From NCBI GenBank assembly GCA_009829735.1, contig CM020618.1, positions 34,944,894 through 35,008,893 of the forward strand: DNA of 64,000 nt, read 5' to 3'. Made by a program: the position numbers and the translations under genes. The number at the start of each line of letters is the position of its first letter. Positions within the stretch are counted from its first letter, which is position 1. The notes under the pieces were generated by a model. It searched no databases. It was not told the DNA's origin and saw only the letters and a list, made by a program, of their open reading frames with translations. The DNA comes from Pyropia yezoensis (Eukaryota; Rhodophyta; Bangiophyceae; Bangiales; Bangiaceae). This document shows positions 1 through 11,398 of this stretch, in pieces.

Positions 1-282
1 GGCGTTGGCACCAGTATTCCTTTCATAGCTAAAAGCGCTTGCATCAACACCGCACTGGCCAGTGCATGCACCCCAGGAATGGACCTCAGCAAGTTGCGAG
101 GGTGCTGACATTCCGCTGATGACGCCTTGAGTTTTTTTCGAAAGGAACACCTCCACGAGCATGCACTCGTACACACCAAGTACGGCGCCAGCTGAACGCA
201 ATACAGACAGAAACGCCCCCAATCCAACGACGAGCACGTCCACGCTCGCCGATTCCCCAACATTCCTGCTCATGTAAGAGGC
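1..282. other. Left edge, no gene supported
   Basis: A short mixed-composition stretch. The only open frame is a 68-codon minus-strand frame with no recognisable motif, so I see nothing to annotate. Confidence 0.4.
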
Positions 283-3200
283 CTACCTCCACCGCCAGAG
301 CCCCTCAGCGCCCTCACTGCTGCGCGGGTGCGCTAGCCGTCGTGCCGGCACTGCTCTCTGCGACCGCACAACCACTGCCCGCCATGCCCCCAGTGTCAGC
401 TGCAGCCCCACTGCCAGCCACCGGCCCATTGCTTTCGGAATTGGCGCGCCCGGGTGGGCCGTCCGTGGCAGACAGGATGGTCCTCGCCGACGCCCCGGCG
501 TTTGACGGCGACCTTGGAGCGGGTGGGGTCCCCCACTCTCTGCAGATCTTTCGGCAGGAGAAGAACCTACGACTGTCCGAGGTGCAGCGGCAGCGGCAGC
601 AGAAGCAACAGCGGCAGCAGCAGGAGCAGCAGCAGTAGCAGCAGCAGTAGCAGCTGGTGGTGGTGCCGCACCAGGCCTGGCGCCCTTGTTACGCCTCTTG
701 CCCGCCGCCTGAGGTCCAGGAGCTGCCAAAGCGCGGCGCTTGCGGGCCCCAGAGGGTGGGCGCACGCCTGTAGGCAAGCCCGTGGAGGCGAGCGCGTCCT
801 TCGCTCGTGCTGCACGCCGTACAGCCAGTCGACTAGCGCGCTTGGCTGTGGCAGCACGCATAGCGCGGAGGATGTAGGCCGCATCTACGGCAACGTTGTC
901 TTCATCTCGTACACGGTCCCCATCATCAGGATATCGAGGAGCCCCACCCGTGCCCGCTCCGCCAGCTCCAGCGCCACCACTAGCACGGCCACAAACACCG
1001 CCACGGGGAGGGTTAGCAATTGCATTGCCGCGCGGAGCAGCCGAATGGAACACAAGCGGCTTCTGAAGGTGCTGCCATGGCGGCGCCCGGTTGGCCTTCA
1101 GTAGCAGTTCCTCCTTCAGGACTGTTGCCGTCGCTCGCTTCGGCCGCGACACCCGCAGCCGCCCCGCCCCCCACCACCCCGCCCCCCGCCGCCCCGCCTG
1201 CCGCCGCCCCGCTTGCCGCCGCCGCTGCCGCTGGACTTCCACCGCCGACGGCGCCGCCAGGCTGCACGCTTCCTGTCGTATTGACGTCGAGCCCGGATAG
1301 GACCAATGACAAATGTCGGGCTGGTCGGGCGTCGTAAGAGCCTTCAAGCGCCTCTGCAATAATCCTTGGCATGCTCGGCTCTAGTGCACAAATCGCCAGA
1401 AGAGCTGCGATGACGTCGGCGATGGACTTGTTCGTGAAGACTGAGATGTTCACAACGACAACGACATCGTCCACGTCCTTTGGCTTTAACCGCCGGGCTG
1501 CCAACTCAGGCACGTCAAAAGACGGCTTGATGGCGGACAGTTGCACCCGGGGGTACCAGAGCGAGCGTTTCTTGTCGACTGCGACAGTGCCGAAGGGGTT
1601 CGCCATCGTCCCAGCCGGCGCGGGCGCCTTCCCCCCACCGGGGCTCTTCCACGTCGTGAGCTCCTTGGTCCGCAAAAACGCCACGGGGTAACCGAGCACC
1701 GAGCCAGAGCCACTGCCTTTGCCATCAGCCGTTGGATCTGCTTCGGGGTCATCCACACCCGCAGACTCTCGCGTCGGCTCCGCCTCGCCACATGCACCCC
1801 GCCTCCCTTCGACACCGTGTTCCTAGACCCCGTCCGTGCCCGTCAGAAGGCCAGCCACGCCGTCAGCCGCCGGACTTGTCCCTGTGGAAGGAAGTGCGCC
1901 TGGGTCCATCGTCGCGGCCGGGCGGGGTCCGTCCGTCGGCCCGATCGCAGCGCCGTCTCGAGCACCGGCAGAAGCGCCACCACGCTGACCGGCGGCAGCG
2001 TCACCGCCAGCAGCGCCGCCGGCAGCACCTCCACCATCGCCGCCAGCAGCACATCCAGTGCCGCGGTCATCACCGCCAGCACCACGGGCATCTTCGCCGC
2101 TCATAGGGGCGGCAGCGTCCCTGCCACCACCGCCGCCGACAGCACTTGCAGCGCCGCGGTCATCACCGCCAACACCGCGGTCATAGTTTCCGTTTGCAGC
2201 GGCGGCAGCCTCCCCGCCTGCACCACCGCAGGCAGCACCTCCCGCGCGGCAGTCGCCAGCGCTAGAGCCTCCACGTGCAGCACGTCCAGCGTCGCGGTCA
2301 TCACCGCCAGCACCGCTGCCATCATCACCGCCTACGCCTGCGGCAGCGTTAAGACCACCAACGCCGCCGGAAGCACTTCCAGCGCCGCGGTCGACACTGC
2401 CAGCACCGCTGTCATCGACGCCGCTTGTAGGGGCCGCAGCATCCCCGCCAGCATCGCCGCCCGTAGCATCTCCGGCGCGGCGGTCAGCACGGCCAGCAGC
2501 GCCGTCAGCAAGGCAAGCACCGCCGTCAGCACGTCCACCACCACTCCCATCTCCACCGTCTGTACGGACGGCTGCGTCACTAGCACCGCCCGTGTCAGCG
2601 TAATCTCCAGTGCCATCCCTGCCGCGGCCGCCAGTGTCGTTGCCAGTGCCGCCGCTCGCCCCGACGCTAGTGCCGTCGCCAGCTTCTTGAGCTCCGTCGT
2701 TATCGAAAGCCGCCGCACGACGTCGCGTGCCAGAGGGTACAACGATCGGCCCCGCCAATGTGGCCTCTGTAAGCCCAGCACAGGCGAGAAGAACGGACTT
2801 GAGAGCAGTGCACGCACGAACACCAATCATGCAGCTGAGGGCAGCCGGGTTGGAGGAAGCGCCCAACGCGGCGATCATGGACTTCGCGGACGAAAGGGCA
2901 GCCGAGCTGGGCACACAGACGGGAGGGCGCACAGCAGAGAAAGCAACGCGCGCGCGAAAGGCAGGCAATGTCCTATTCTGCGACCGAGACAGGATCCTGC
3001 CGGCGGCACTCCGCGTGACATCAACGGGCTCCCCACCAGCGTCCCTACTGCCCTCCGCCCCGTATTGCGATTGGGCCACGATCCGGTCACCCTCCCGACC
3101 CACCGCAGCAATGATAGCGTCCACCGACTCCTTGCGCCAGACATACCGTAGAGCCGCATCAATGAGACGGGCGACGTGGCAATCGTCCACGTCAAACAGT

Positions 3201-3424
3201 CCGACACGGTCATACACAGACACCCAATAGAGACTAGTGCTCGGGCTGCCCCTCTTGGTCACGGCACGGCTCGCAGCCGCATGAACGCTGGCATTCAACG
3301 GCGTGAGAGGACGTTGGAGGCGTTGAGATGCCACCAAGAACCGTTGCCTAAGAGGGGCAACCTTCTCCTTTGTCCGCTGGTCGGTGATGTCCAGGCCCTT
3401 CAAAGCCTCCTCAAATCGCTCCAT
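283..3424 (-). CDS. Unrecognised minus-strand ORF cluster, frame-broken
   Basis: I do not recognise this product. The best coding stretch begins near 3424 on the minus strand: about 130 residues of normal composition, with motifs such as SLYWVSVYDRVGLFDVDD. It is followed by an Ala/Gly/Asp-rich part over a tandem repeat. A second coding-like block at 1756-1340 contains Lys- and Val-rich segments (KKRSLWYPRVQLSAIKPSF, KPKDVDDVVVVVN). A third near 980-740 contains DNVAVDAAYILRAMRAATA and a basic tail. The blocks lie in different frames, and from about 2745 an alternative frame gives leucine-rich helical text. This may be a decayed or badly assembled gene, a gene with undetected introns, or a transposon ORF. 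Strand and existence are moderately supported; exon structure is not. Confidence 0.3.
1955..2680. repeat. Degenerate tandem repeat, unit about 90 bp
   Basis: The short block GCGGTCATCACCGCCA recurs with small changes near 2064, 2157 and 2295, and in weaker form near 2388 and 2480. Spacing is about 90 bp, once about 138 bp. The unit is close to a multiple of three and lacks stop codons, so several frames on both strands stay open across it. Confidence 0.55.
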
Positions 3425-4484
3425 AGCGGCTCACAGCCCCGAAGTCTCACAGATAGAGGGGAAAAGCGTGGAGGAAGGGAAGGGGCGAGAGCAGCAGCCT
3501 CTCGGGTGTCACCTACCGAGCGGAGGTTGTCCTGGCAGCGACGTCGCCTCGGCTGGGACTCCGGCCTTGGGGTGGAGACGGGTCGAGCGCACCAGGTCGG
3601 CGGAGCAATCGGCCGAGAGGCGGGGTCGCGGCAAGGGCAACGATCGCGGCACCGGGCGCGGAAAACCGGCCAAGAGGGTGGGGGTGTGGGCGGTGGCAAT
3701 GGCCGAGGGGAGGGGAGCCTAAGTGGGGGCAACGGCTGAAAGGGAGGAGGGGGGTGGCCGGGGCGGATGAGCGGGCGAGGGTGGGGGATGGCGGTGGCAT
3801 GCGCCGATGAGTGGGCGACGGCGGGGGGTGGCGGTGGCATGCGCCGAGTGGGGGGGATGAGAGGGAGGCCACCGGTTGCTGTGGCGGCCGCCCCTCGGCA
3901 ATGGCCAACGCGGGGGGGTGGGGCGGAGGCCGTGGCGCATCACACGAGGGGACGGGGGTGGGCGGGGACGCACCAAGCGAGTGGGGCAGCAGCAGATGGC
4001 GGCGCGATGGCCGAAGTGGGGCCTGTGGGCAATGGCGCCCACGAAGTGGGGTGGAAGTGCGCCGGCCCAAGTGCGGCGATTGGAGGGAGACCCGGCCGCG
4101 GGGGAGGATGTGAGTGATCCGAAATCATGTGGAGCAGCTGCGGGGCGAGTCGAACCCTTGTGGCGAAAAGGCGGGCAACCAAAGCCTCTGTGCAACCTAC
4201 GGCCCCGGCCCTCTATCCGGCCGGCTGCACACAACCTGTGATGCAACCTGTCGTCATGGGCATGGACGGACGCAGGCGAGGTAGCTCGACGGAGGCCAGG
4301 TAGCTGGCTGCACCCACCCTTGCGGTCGGGGGCAACGCCGAGCGCCTGAATATAAGTGCGTAAGTCCCACGATCGTATTTATGCCCCCCCCCCGGCCGCC
4401 CCGCAACCCCCTCCCCAACCCCCCCCCAACCCCCCCCCAACCCATCCACGTGGCGCGCGCACAGGCCGCCCCCCCACCCCCCTT

Positions 4485-4511
4485 CCAAAACGCAAACCGT
4501 TTGCGTTTTGG
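4485..4511. repeat. Near-perfect 27-bp palindrome
   Basis: Arms CCAAAACGCAAAC (4485-4497) and GTTTGCGTTTTGG (4499-4511) are exact inverse complements with one base between them. It sits at the edge of a C-rich tract and could extrude as a hairpin or be a dimer binding site. No function is shown. Confidence 0.85.
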
Positions 4512-4941
4512 TTGAGATCTACAGATACTACCTCATCAGGAGACGGTCCGACATTGAGGGGGGCTTCGGAACCCGCCGGATCCGACACCGGGGCCCGTCA
4601 GACGGCTAGGGACCCCCCCCCGTCGGACGCAACAATACAATTACTTTAAAAAGAAAAGCCTACCAGGCCGTACCGCTGCCTTGGGCAGAGGTCTTTGCAC
4701 GCCGGCGAGCAGAATACAGAGCACCCGCGCCCGTCGGATGGCCCGTCGGACCGCCGCCTGCACGCTGTAAGGCATACCCCGAATGCACACGCGCTGGGAG
4801 CTCTGCGCGTGACGGTCACTTCGAGCATTGGCGGCTATGTTCGGCAATCCGCCCGCCAAAAAGTCGGCCGGCCGCGGCGTACGCCTGCAAACGCCTCTCT
4901 CGGGCTGGCCACATGGCCGCGACACGCCCATACCGGGTACA

Positions 4942-4942
<1 letters not shown>

Positions 4943-4973
<31 letters not shown>
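4943..4973. repeat. 31-G homopolymer with G4A-type extension
   Basis: An uninterrupted run of 31 G is followed to about 5005 by G-blocks separated by single A. Such tracts can form G-quadruplexes and are prone to length errors in assemblies. Confidence 0.9.
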
Positions 4974-4974
<1 letters not shown>

Positions 4975-5588
4975 GGGGAGGGGGGAGGGGGGAGGGGAGA
5001 GGCGGGGGCGGTAGGCCCGAGTACGACCGTCGCGGCCACGGCCCAGCTGCGGAAAGCCGCAGCGTTGCTCTCGCCTGGACACTGGCCGAGGACCCGTGGG
5101 CGGCCCACGCCGGCACCCCCCGGACGCTGCACGAGGCGCTGTGTTTCTGGCGCGTTGCAAGGTACGCTTTTGGGTGCTTTGAGAGAGGTGGCGCAAGGGT
5201 GGCGCGCTGGGGGAGCGACGGGGGGGCAGGCTGAGTGCTGGTGGCGGGTGAGGACTGGGAGGGCCCCACCTGCGTACTTTGGCTCTCCTCTCTGCGCGAC
5301 AGGAGCGCCCACTCCGCTCGCACCTCTCTTTGGCTTCTACTTTCCGGCGCCCCGGCACGACCGCTGACGCCTTCGCCCCGTCTCCCCGCTGACCTTCTAC
5401 CACTCCTGGAATTTTTGAAGGGCACTGTGGCTCGTGGGATAGGCGCGCAGGGGGTGGGACGGGCTTCCCGCGCGGGGCGTGGGCGCGGACCAGCAGCTGC
5501 AGGGATGGGGGCAGCCGGAGGGCGGCCCGTTGCCGGTGGAGTGGCCGGGGGATAGCTTGCAGCCCACACCCTCGGGCAAGCCCCTGCG

Positions 5589-7472
5589 ATGGGGGCAGCC
5601 CAGCGCCTCCCCCGCAACGGCGGGGGTCCCGCAGCAGCCTCTGAGCACGACTTTGTTGCCGCGCCCGCGATCCACGTCTACGGGGGGGCCGCGGGGGCTG
5701 TGACGGCGGAGCGGTCAGCGGGCTACGAGCAATGGGAGGACGGCGCCACGGGCTACACCCAGCGAAATTTGGTGGCAAAGCTTTTTGTGAACCAGCCTGT
5801 CGTTGCCAACCGCCTTATCCGCTTGGGGTCCCTTTACTCTCCTTTGAGCCGCGAGGGCGGGACGAGCGCCGTGGGCGTGGGGGCGCCTGGGGCGGGTGCC
5901 CCCCCCGGCGACGACCGCACACCGGCACAGCGGGAGCGGGACAAGGTGTTCTACGGCCTTATTGTGGCGATCGCGAACCACGCTGCCGCCTTTCGGCTCA
6001 ACTACGCCAACACGCGGGCTGTGGTGCAGCAGGCGCTCCACCTCGCCGAGACGAACCAGCGCGACGGGGTGGCCGCCGTGGCCAGTGTCATTGGCAACAA
6101 CTGGCAGAAGCACACCGACAGCGCCACCAACTCGGGCAAGAAGCAGACGATGACAACCTACCGACCGTGCGTGGCTCGGTTTTGTGCCTGGGCAGAGGAG
6201 AAGGACGGGACGGACACGCTCATTATTCCCATGTACCGCAACACGGTCGTGCCCTTCCTTGAGGCTGAGAAGGAGCGCAGGCGGGTGACAGGCAAGCGGC
6301 GGAGGACGGCTGATGGTAGCGATGAGGAGGTTACCGACGGGGACGACGCCACCGTGCCCGCCCCGCTCGACCCCCACCCCCCACCCGTGGCCGCCAGCGG
6401 CGCACTGCTGCCGGACATTCAGGCGGTACCGGCTACCCCTGCACGGCCTGGTGGAAGAGCAGCCGGGGCGGCTCTGGCTCGCACTGACGGGACGGGTGGG
6501 ACGCCGGCAGCCTAGTCAACGGACCCGCCACGGCGGGTGGGGCCGATGGTCGTCAAAAACTGCCTCAACGCGCTGGCCAAAATTGCCAGCACTTTCAACT
6601 TGCTGTGGCGCAACAGCAGCTGCCCCTGCTGCTCGCGCTGGCGCGTGAGGGAGTACGACTCCGCCGGGAGCTTTCCCCCAGCGGTGGCAGTCGTGAAGCA
6701 GCGGACGCGGGAGAAGGTGATGGAGAACCAGGCCGCGGGGCTGAACAAGGCGCTTGGGAAGAGGGACCCTGCCATTGCGGACGCGCAGTGCCGGGAGGTC
6801 GTCAAGCGCCTGCTGCTGCTGCCCGAGACGGCTGGGAAGTTCCAGCTCCAGTCGGTGCTGGCCGCACTCTTTGTGATCACGTTTGCTCTGGAGGCCCGTG
6901 GGGCGACGGCGCGCGGCTTGGTATGGAGCGACCTTGCCGTGCGCCAGTTTGAGGCCATGTTCTCGGCCAGCGGGGAGGCCCTCGATGTGCTGTGCACGTA
7001 CATCACCGCCACGAAGACCAAGGAGGGGGGGCTGTTTAGCATTGGTGCCCTCCCCCATGTGGACCCCTGGCTGTGCCCTTTTGGTGCGGCGGCGGACGCG
7101 CTGGTGGCCCTGTGCCATGGGCCAGGTCAAGACACGTCTGTGCCCCCCAGCCCCCTGGAGCCAGTTTCCAAGCCGACTGACGAGGGCCTGCGGGCCCGTG
7201 GCGTGAACCCCGAGCACTATCGGGAGGCGGTCAACGTGTACGGGTAGCGGGAGTGGTACCGGCTGTTGGTCTTCCCGTGGGCGAGGGGGGGCAAGTTTAA
7301 GGACATGTCCTACCGCTACCACTGCGACAACCACAGCAAGGTGATGGTTGCGGCTGGCGTGCCCGAGTGGTTTTCGAATGACAATGTGCATGAGAAGTGG
7401 GCACTGACCTGCTCCGACAGACTGTGGGCACGGAGCACTCGTGTCCCCCCGACAAAAAGCAGGGCAAAGTGA
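5589..7472 (+). mobile_element. Crypton-type tyrosine recombinase transposon, decayed
   Basis: Cryptons are DNA transposons that move with a tyrosine recombinase and have no terminal inverted repeats. One reading frame (ATG 5589 to TGA 7470) carries a core-binding-like stretch (TYRPCVARFCAWAEE, about residue 200), then the catalytic-domain signature: a basic motif EARGATARGLVWSDL holding the first catalytic Arg, the Crypton/DUF3504-like block TKTKEGG followed by HVDPWLCPFGAAADAL, and a late SYRYHCDNHSK...VHEKW block with the catalytic His. The frame is cut by two in-frame TAG codons (6513-6515 and 7245-7247) and by no frameshift. The second Arg of the H-x-x-R motif and the nucleophilic Tyr are not visible, so the 3' end looks lost. 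The outer ends cannot be fixed from the sequence. Family assignment is by motif memory, not by search. Confidence 0.7.
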
Positions 7473-7893
7473 CTGCCCTCCCCCTCGACTGGAGGGACTG
7501 TGCTGTTTGTACAGAACATACATACTCAGATATGGTCCGCTCAAGCTATTCAATTGCGGCGACTGCCACTCAGAAGTGGGACTTGATCACCTGTCCTTTG
7601 AACGGTGCCACTTTCAGCGAGACAAGACACGCGTCCTGTTGAAAGGTAAATTTACCGGTCGAAACGAGTTTGCTATACACAATTCCGACCGTCGAGCTCT
7701 CAGAAATGAATTACATCCGATTCTGGGCATCCGGTCGACCCCTTTGCCGGTTGGATGGACGACGACCGGCACTACGCGACGCTTTCGCCTGGGGATCGAC
7801 GGACGTCGCGCACGGAGTCCGCTATTGTCGACGGTCTTTCCTTTCGTCGTCTCCCTCACGCTCTTCCTCTCGGTGTCCTAGACTCCCGCAGCC
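7473..7893 (+). promoter_or_regulatory. Upstream region and pyrimidine-rich leader of uS11 gene
   Basis: No ORF of note lies here. The last 60 bases before the ATG at 7894 are rich in C and T (7835-7880), as in leaders of many ribosomal-protein transcripts. No clear TATA box is seen, and the transcription start cannot be fixed. Confidence 0.35.
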
Positions 7894-9050
7894 ATGGTAT
7901 GATCATTGCTCGTTTACGATGCCCGAGGCGTTGCGTTGTCCGTTATGCGAGTCGTGTCGGTGCTCGCGTGGCGTGTGCCAGTCCACCTGCGTTGCTCGGT
8001 GCGCGCAGGGCCTGTTATCTACCGCAATGGCCGAGGTGCTTGCGTGCGTGCGTCATGGTCTGCGCTGGTGAGGGCCGTGTTGTTCCGTTGCGCTGGCACG
8101 GGCCTCGGGCGTTCTTCCATGTGGTGTCTCTCCGGCTTCGGGTTCTGACACCGTAACTGTTGTTTATTTGTGTATGCTGGCGCGTTGTCGTGCTTTGTTG
8201 ATTGACTGATGACTGTTGATTCCGTCTGGTGTTGGTATTGTCTGCTTCGACGCGATATGCTTCTCTTGTCCTCTGTGCTGTGCGCTCTGCCGCTGCCGGG
8301 CAACGCCTCCATCCCTTCTCGTCTCGTGATGTCCGATTAGTCGGCTCCCGCGGTGGAGGAGAAGAAGACCGAGCCCGAGGAGAACAAGCTCGGTCCCACC
8401 CTTCGGGAAGGGGAGCATGCCTTCGGCGTGTGCCATTTGTACGCGTCTTTCAACGACACATTCATCCACGTGACGGATCTCTCGGGTCGGGAGACACTCG
8501 TCCGCCGCACTGGTGGCATGGAGGTGAAGGCTGATCGCGATGAGTCGTCGCCCTATGCTGCTATGATGGCGTCCCAGAAGGTGGCTGAGCGCCTCAAGGA
8601 GCTGGGCGTCACTGCCATCCATATTAAGATGCGCGCGACCGGAGGTAACAAGACAAAGACGCCGGGGCCGGGTGCCCAGGCCGCCATGCGCGCGTTGGCT
8701 CGGTCGGGGCTGAAGATTGGCCGGATTGAGGACTGCACGCCGATTGCTTCGGATGGGACGCGTAAGAAGGTACGTTTGTGGCGTGCGAGAGAGACGTGGC
8801 ACGGATTTGGTGCGCACTTGCGTCTGTGTCTGTCCTCGTGTGGCCGTGGCCCTGTTGTTCTGGCTATTGTTGATGTCTCCCTCGCGTCTCCCCTTCCAAT
8901 GTTCCCAGCTGACATCGTTGTCACCGGCTTGATGTGTACTGACGCTCCACACCTGGATCACCCTGTGCTCGTCCTCTGCATGTTTATTCTCTCACTGGCT
9001 TCGTTGGTCTTGATTGTTTGCAGGGTGGCCGCCGCGGTCGTCGCTTGTAG
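7894..9050 (+). CDS. RPS14: 40S ribosomal protein S14 (uS11)
   Basis: This is a small-subunit ribosomal protein of the platform, near the mRNA exit channel. Three exons fit: 7894-7896 (the ATG alone), 8341-8769 and 9024-9050. Introns are 7897-8340 (GTATGA...TTAG) and 8770-9023 (GTACGT...GCAG), both phase 0. The product is 152 residues, against about 151 in animals. It starts [10 protein letters not shown] and contains the family blocks [57 protein letters not shown] and [10 protein letters not shown]. The last exon encodes exactly GGRRGRRL, the conserved C-terminus. A first coding exon made of only the start codon is common in ribosomal-protein genes. Identity is near certain. The first exon is inferred, because exon 2 has no upstream in-frame ATG. 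Confidence 0.95.
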
Positions 9051-9382
9051 GCGACTGGATCGCTGTGTGGAGAAGGGGTGTGCCTCATGTGTGAGGTATG
9101 CATCGGTAGGATGGTTCTATGGTGTGACCATATGGTAAACCACGACTGCCAAAAAAAAAAAAATCAACGTACAGCACGCGTATGTATTTTTGAGCGGGGC
9201 TGAAAAAGCTGTGAAAATTGCGTGCGCAGCTGGGCAAACATTCCTGTGCGGAAAAAACGCTCGAAGGCACTGTCAAGTAGAGCCCCTGAGACCATTGTGC
9301 GCGCCTTCGACGTCTTCCCTTGTGCTCGAGCCCCGTGTTCCAGTTCGCCCAAGTCCCATCTCTCCAATGGATCCTACTCACG
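9051..9382. other. Intergenic space between convergent genes
   Basis: The 3' flanks of the uS11 gene (+) and the DUF3110 gene (-) face each other here. A run of 13 A at 9151-9163 is the only notable feature. Confidence 0.5.
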
Positions 9383-10699
9383 CTACTGGTCGTATAGTCG
9401 ATTGAGGCGGTCCCGCAGCTCTCGGTCCTCTCTCGACAGCGGCGGTGAAGGCGGCGGCGGCGACGGCGACGAGGACGCCGTAGAAGCCCCCCCCGACGAG
9501 TCAAGCCACGCTTTGGCGTCCGCAGCCGCGCCGTCCGGGGGGGTCACGACCGCATCGGTTGGGACGAAGCCGAGGCGGTGCCCGTCCTCGTCACAAAAGG
9601 ACTGAAGCTCTGTCCGGGTCACAGCCTGAGGAACGACAGACGCAAGCAGGGGGGGAGGGGGAAAGCAGCGGGTAACAGCATGAAAGTTGGACAACAGCCG
9701 CACCCATCAACATGCACCGTCCACCAGCTCACAAGCGTAGCAGAAACAGACACAACCCGAACACGAGCATGGCAGTCAGTTTTCTGCCCAAGCGACGTGA
9801 GTGCGACCATGCCGCGTGACCAGCACGCACCCGCCGGATCGCGCCCGTCGATGCTCCGCACGCCCCAAGCCCGCCCGCCCGACAAGCATGGCGAGCCACA
9901 GAGCGTCACGGGCATCTCCCCGCGCCCCCCCCACCCCAATCCACCAAGACCGCCCCCCCCAAGCACATACCGTTACGTTCATAGGAACCCCTGGCGCGGG
10001 AAAATCGAGCGCCTGCAGCATGAGGGCGTAGCGCTTGGCATCATCAACCTCTGCAAATGCCAGCACCACATTCACCACCCCCATCTGCACTGTGTACAGG
10101 CCGTCGCCCGAGGAAGGGTCTCCAGAGTGGCCACTCGATGGGAAGAGAATGACGTGGAGGACGGTGGCCGCGCGGAAGCTTTCCTCTTGGTCGGCCGAGA
10201 CGCCCATCCCGACGAGGCCGCCACCAGCTCCGACCCCCGTGTTGCTGCTGCCATCGCTGCCGCCTCGCTTGGCGGCCGTTGCCGACGAGAGCCGCTGCCT
10301 CAAGGCGTCCATGTCCACCACAAACGCACCGCCGGCAGCGTCAGACCTTCCGCCGCCACCACCGTCGGCCGCCGCCGCCGCGTCGGGGTCGTCCCGGTCG
10401 TCTGCGTCGGCAGGCCGCGGCAGCGGCGGCGGGTCCGCCCCGCCGCCGCCACCGCTGCTACCGCCGCCGTCGCCACGCATGGACAGAGCGGGGGCACCCC
10501 GCCGGTGGCGACAGGCAGCCGCCGCCCCCCACAGGGACGGTGCGGACGCCCAGCGGCAGCGGCCGCTACGGTGAGGGCGTCCCACCGCTGCCCTTGCAGC
10601 GGGTCGGCTGCCGCCGCCACTGCCACCGGCTGCCAAGGCGGATGGTGGGGCCACCGGCTGGGCAAACACTCCACACACAAAGGATGTGGAAGTCGCCAT
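9383..10699 (-). CDS. DUF3110 domain protein, probably plastid-targeted
   Basis: The family is found in cyanobacteria and plastids; its biochemical role is not established. Two exons fit on the minus strand: 10699-9971 and 9625-9383, with intron 9970-9626 (GTATGT...TCAG, phase 0), giving 323 residues. The N-terminal ~150 residues are Ala/Ser/Arg/Gly-rich and consistent with a transit peptide plus linker, starting MATSTSFVCGVF. The domain follows at roughly residues 176-265: VLHVILFPSS, GLYTVQMGVVNVVLAF, DDAKRYALMLQALDFPAP, then across the intron TRTELQSFCDEDGHRLGFVP. The order 'ILF...NVVLAFE...DA.R+A..L.A.DFP.P...E...FC...G' is the DUF3110 pattern, and the intron junction restores it exactly. 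The C-terminal tail is Ser/Pro-rich and ends in a charged helix. I chose ATG 10699 as the first Met in a targeting-like context. Confidence 0.8.
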
Positions 10700-11398
10700 G
10701 GCCAAGGGGAGGGAAGCCGCGGCGGCGGGAAGAGGAACGCCACGAACGCGACGTCGGGGAGTGGAGGGGCACGCGGGAGGTCACGGGACAACGGGACGTC
10801 GAGGAAGGGGGTGGGGGAAGGTGCGAGGGGGGGGGTGACAACTGGGAGAATCAGAAAAAAAACGGCCAGCCAGCCAGCCAGTTAGCGGCGGGGTGGTGAA
10901 GATGTACCAGAAAGGCAGCCGCCGCCCACAGCCCGCGGCCGCGGGCGGCACGGCGGACTCAGGCGGTGTGCGCAGACGGCCAGGGAGGCGGGCGGCGTTG
11001 CAGAGCGGAGGTAGCCCCGCGAACCAGCGCGGGGAAGCGCCGTGCTTCGATTACCAACAGGAGGAGCGCGGGCAGCAGAGAGAGGGGGGGTGGCGACGGA
11101 CGCAACGGGGGAGAAGGGGGAGGGGGGAGCGGGGGGGGCGCAGAGAGGCACGTCCGTCGGCGAACGAGGAGCTCCTCCCTACCTGACCGCCTTCCACGAA
11201 CGCGGCCCGAGCAAGCGGCCGAGAGGACCTACGGCGCTCGCGAGAGAGGTCGTCGGCCTTTTGGGGGCTACTCTGCGCCATTTGAGACGGCTACTGGGTG
11301 AATCTGACGAATGTTGCACACGTTGCACCAAATGACTGGGAAAAAATGACGGCAAGGTGCCGCGGGATCAGGCAGCGTGGAGGACGCTCGGCACCGCG
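10700..11398. other. Intergenic, no gene supported
   Basis: G-rich on the plus strand from 10800 to 11180. Overlapping Arg/Gly-rich frames run on both strands without motifs. It probably contains the promoter of the minus-strand DUF3110 gene, but no box can be named. Confidence 0.4.

Larger units (their letters stand above)
3425..5588. other. Low-complexity intergenic DNA
   Basis: This is G-rich then C-rich low-complexity sequence. It includes two copies of a block with GCGGTGGCATGCGCCGA at 3790-3860, C-runs at 4380-4440, a palindrome at 4485-4511 and a G-run at 4943. Long frames exist on both strands but are Pro/Arg/Gly-rich, mutually overlapping and without domain motifs. I support no gene here. 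Confidence 0.5.

Noticed and set aside
1541-3151. 536-codon plus-strand frame over the tandem repeat
   Set aside because: It is Ser/Thr/Ala repeat text produced by the stop-free 90-bp unit; the opposite strand has the more protein-like flanks.
9578-10885. 435-codon plus-strand frame
   Set aside because: Antisense shadow of the DUF3110 gene, whose two exons join in phase and match a known domain.
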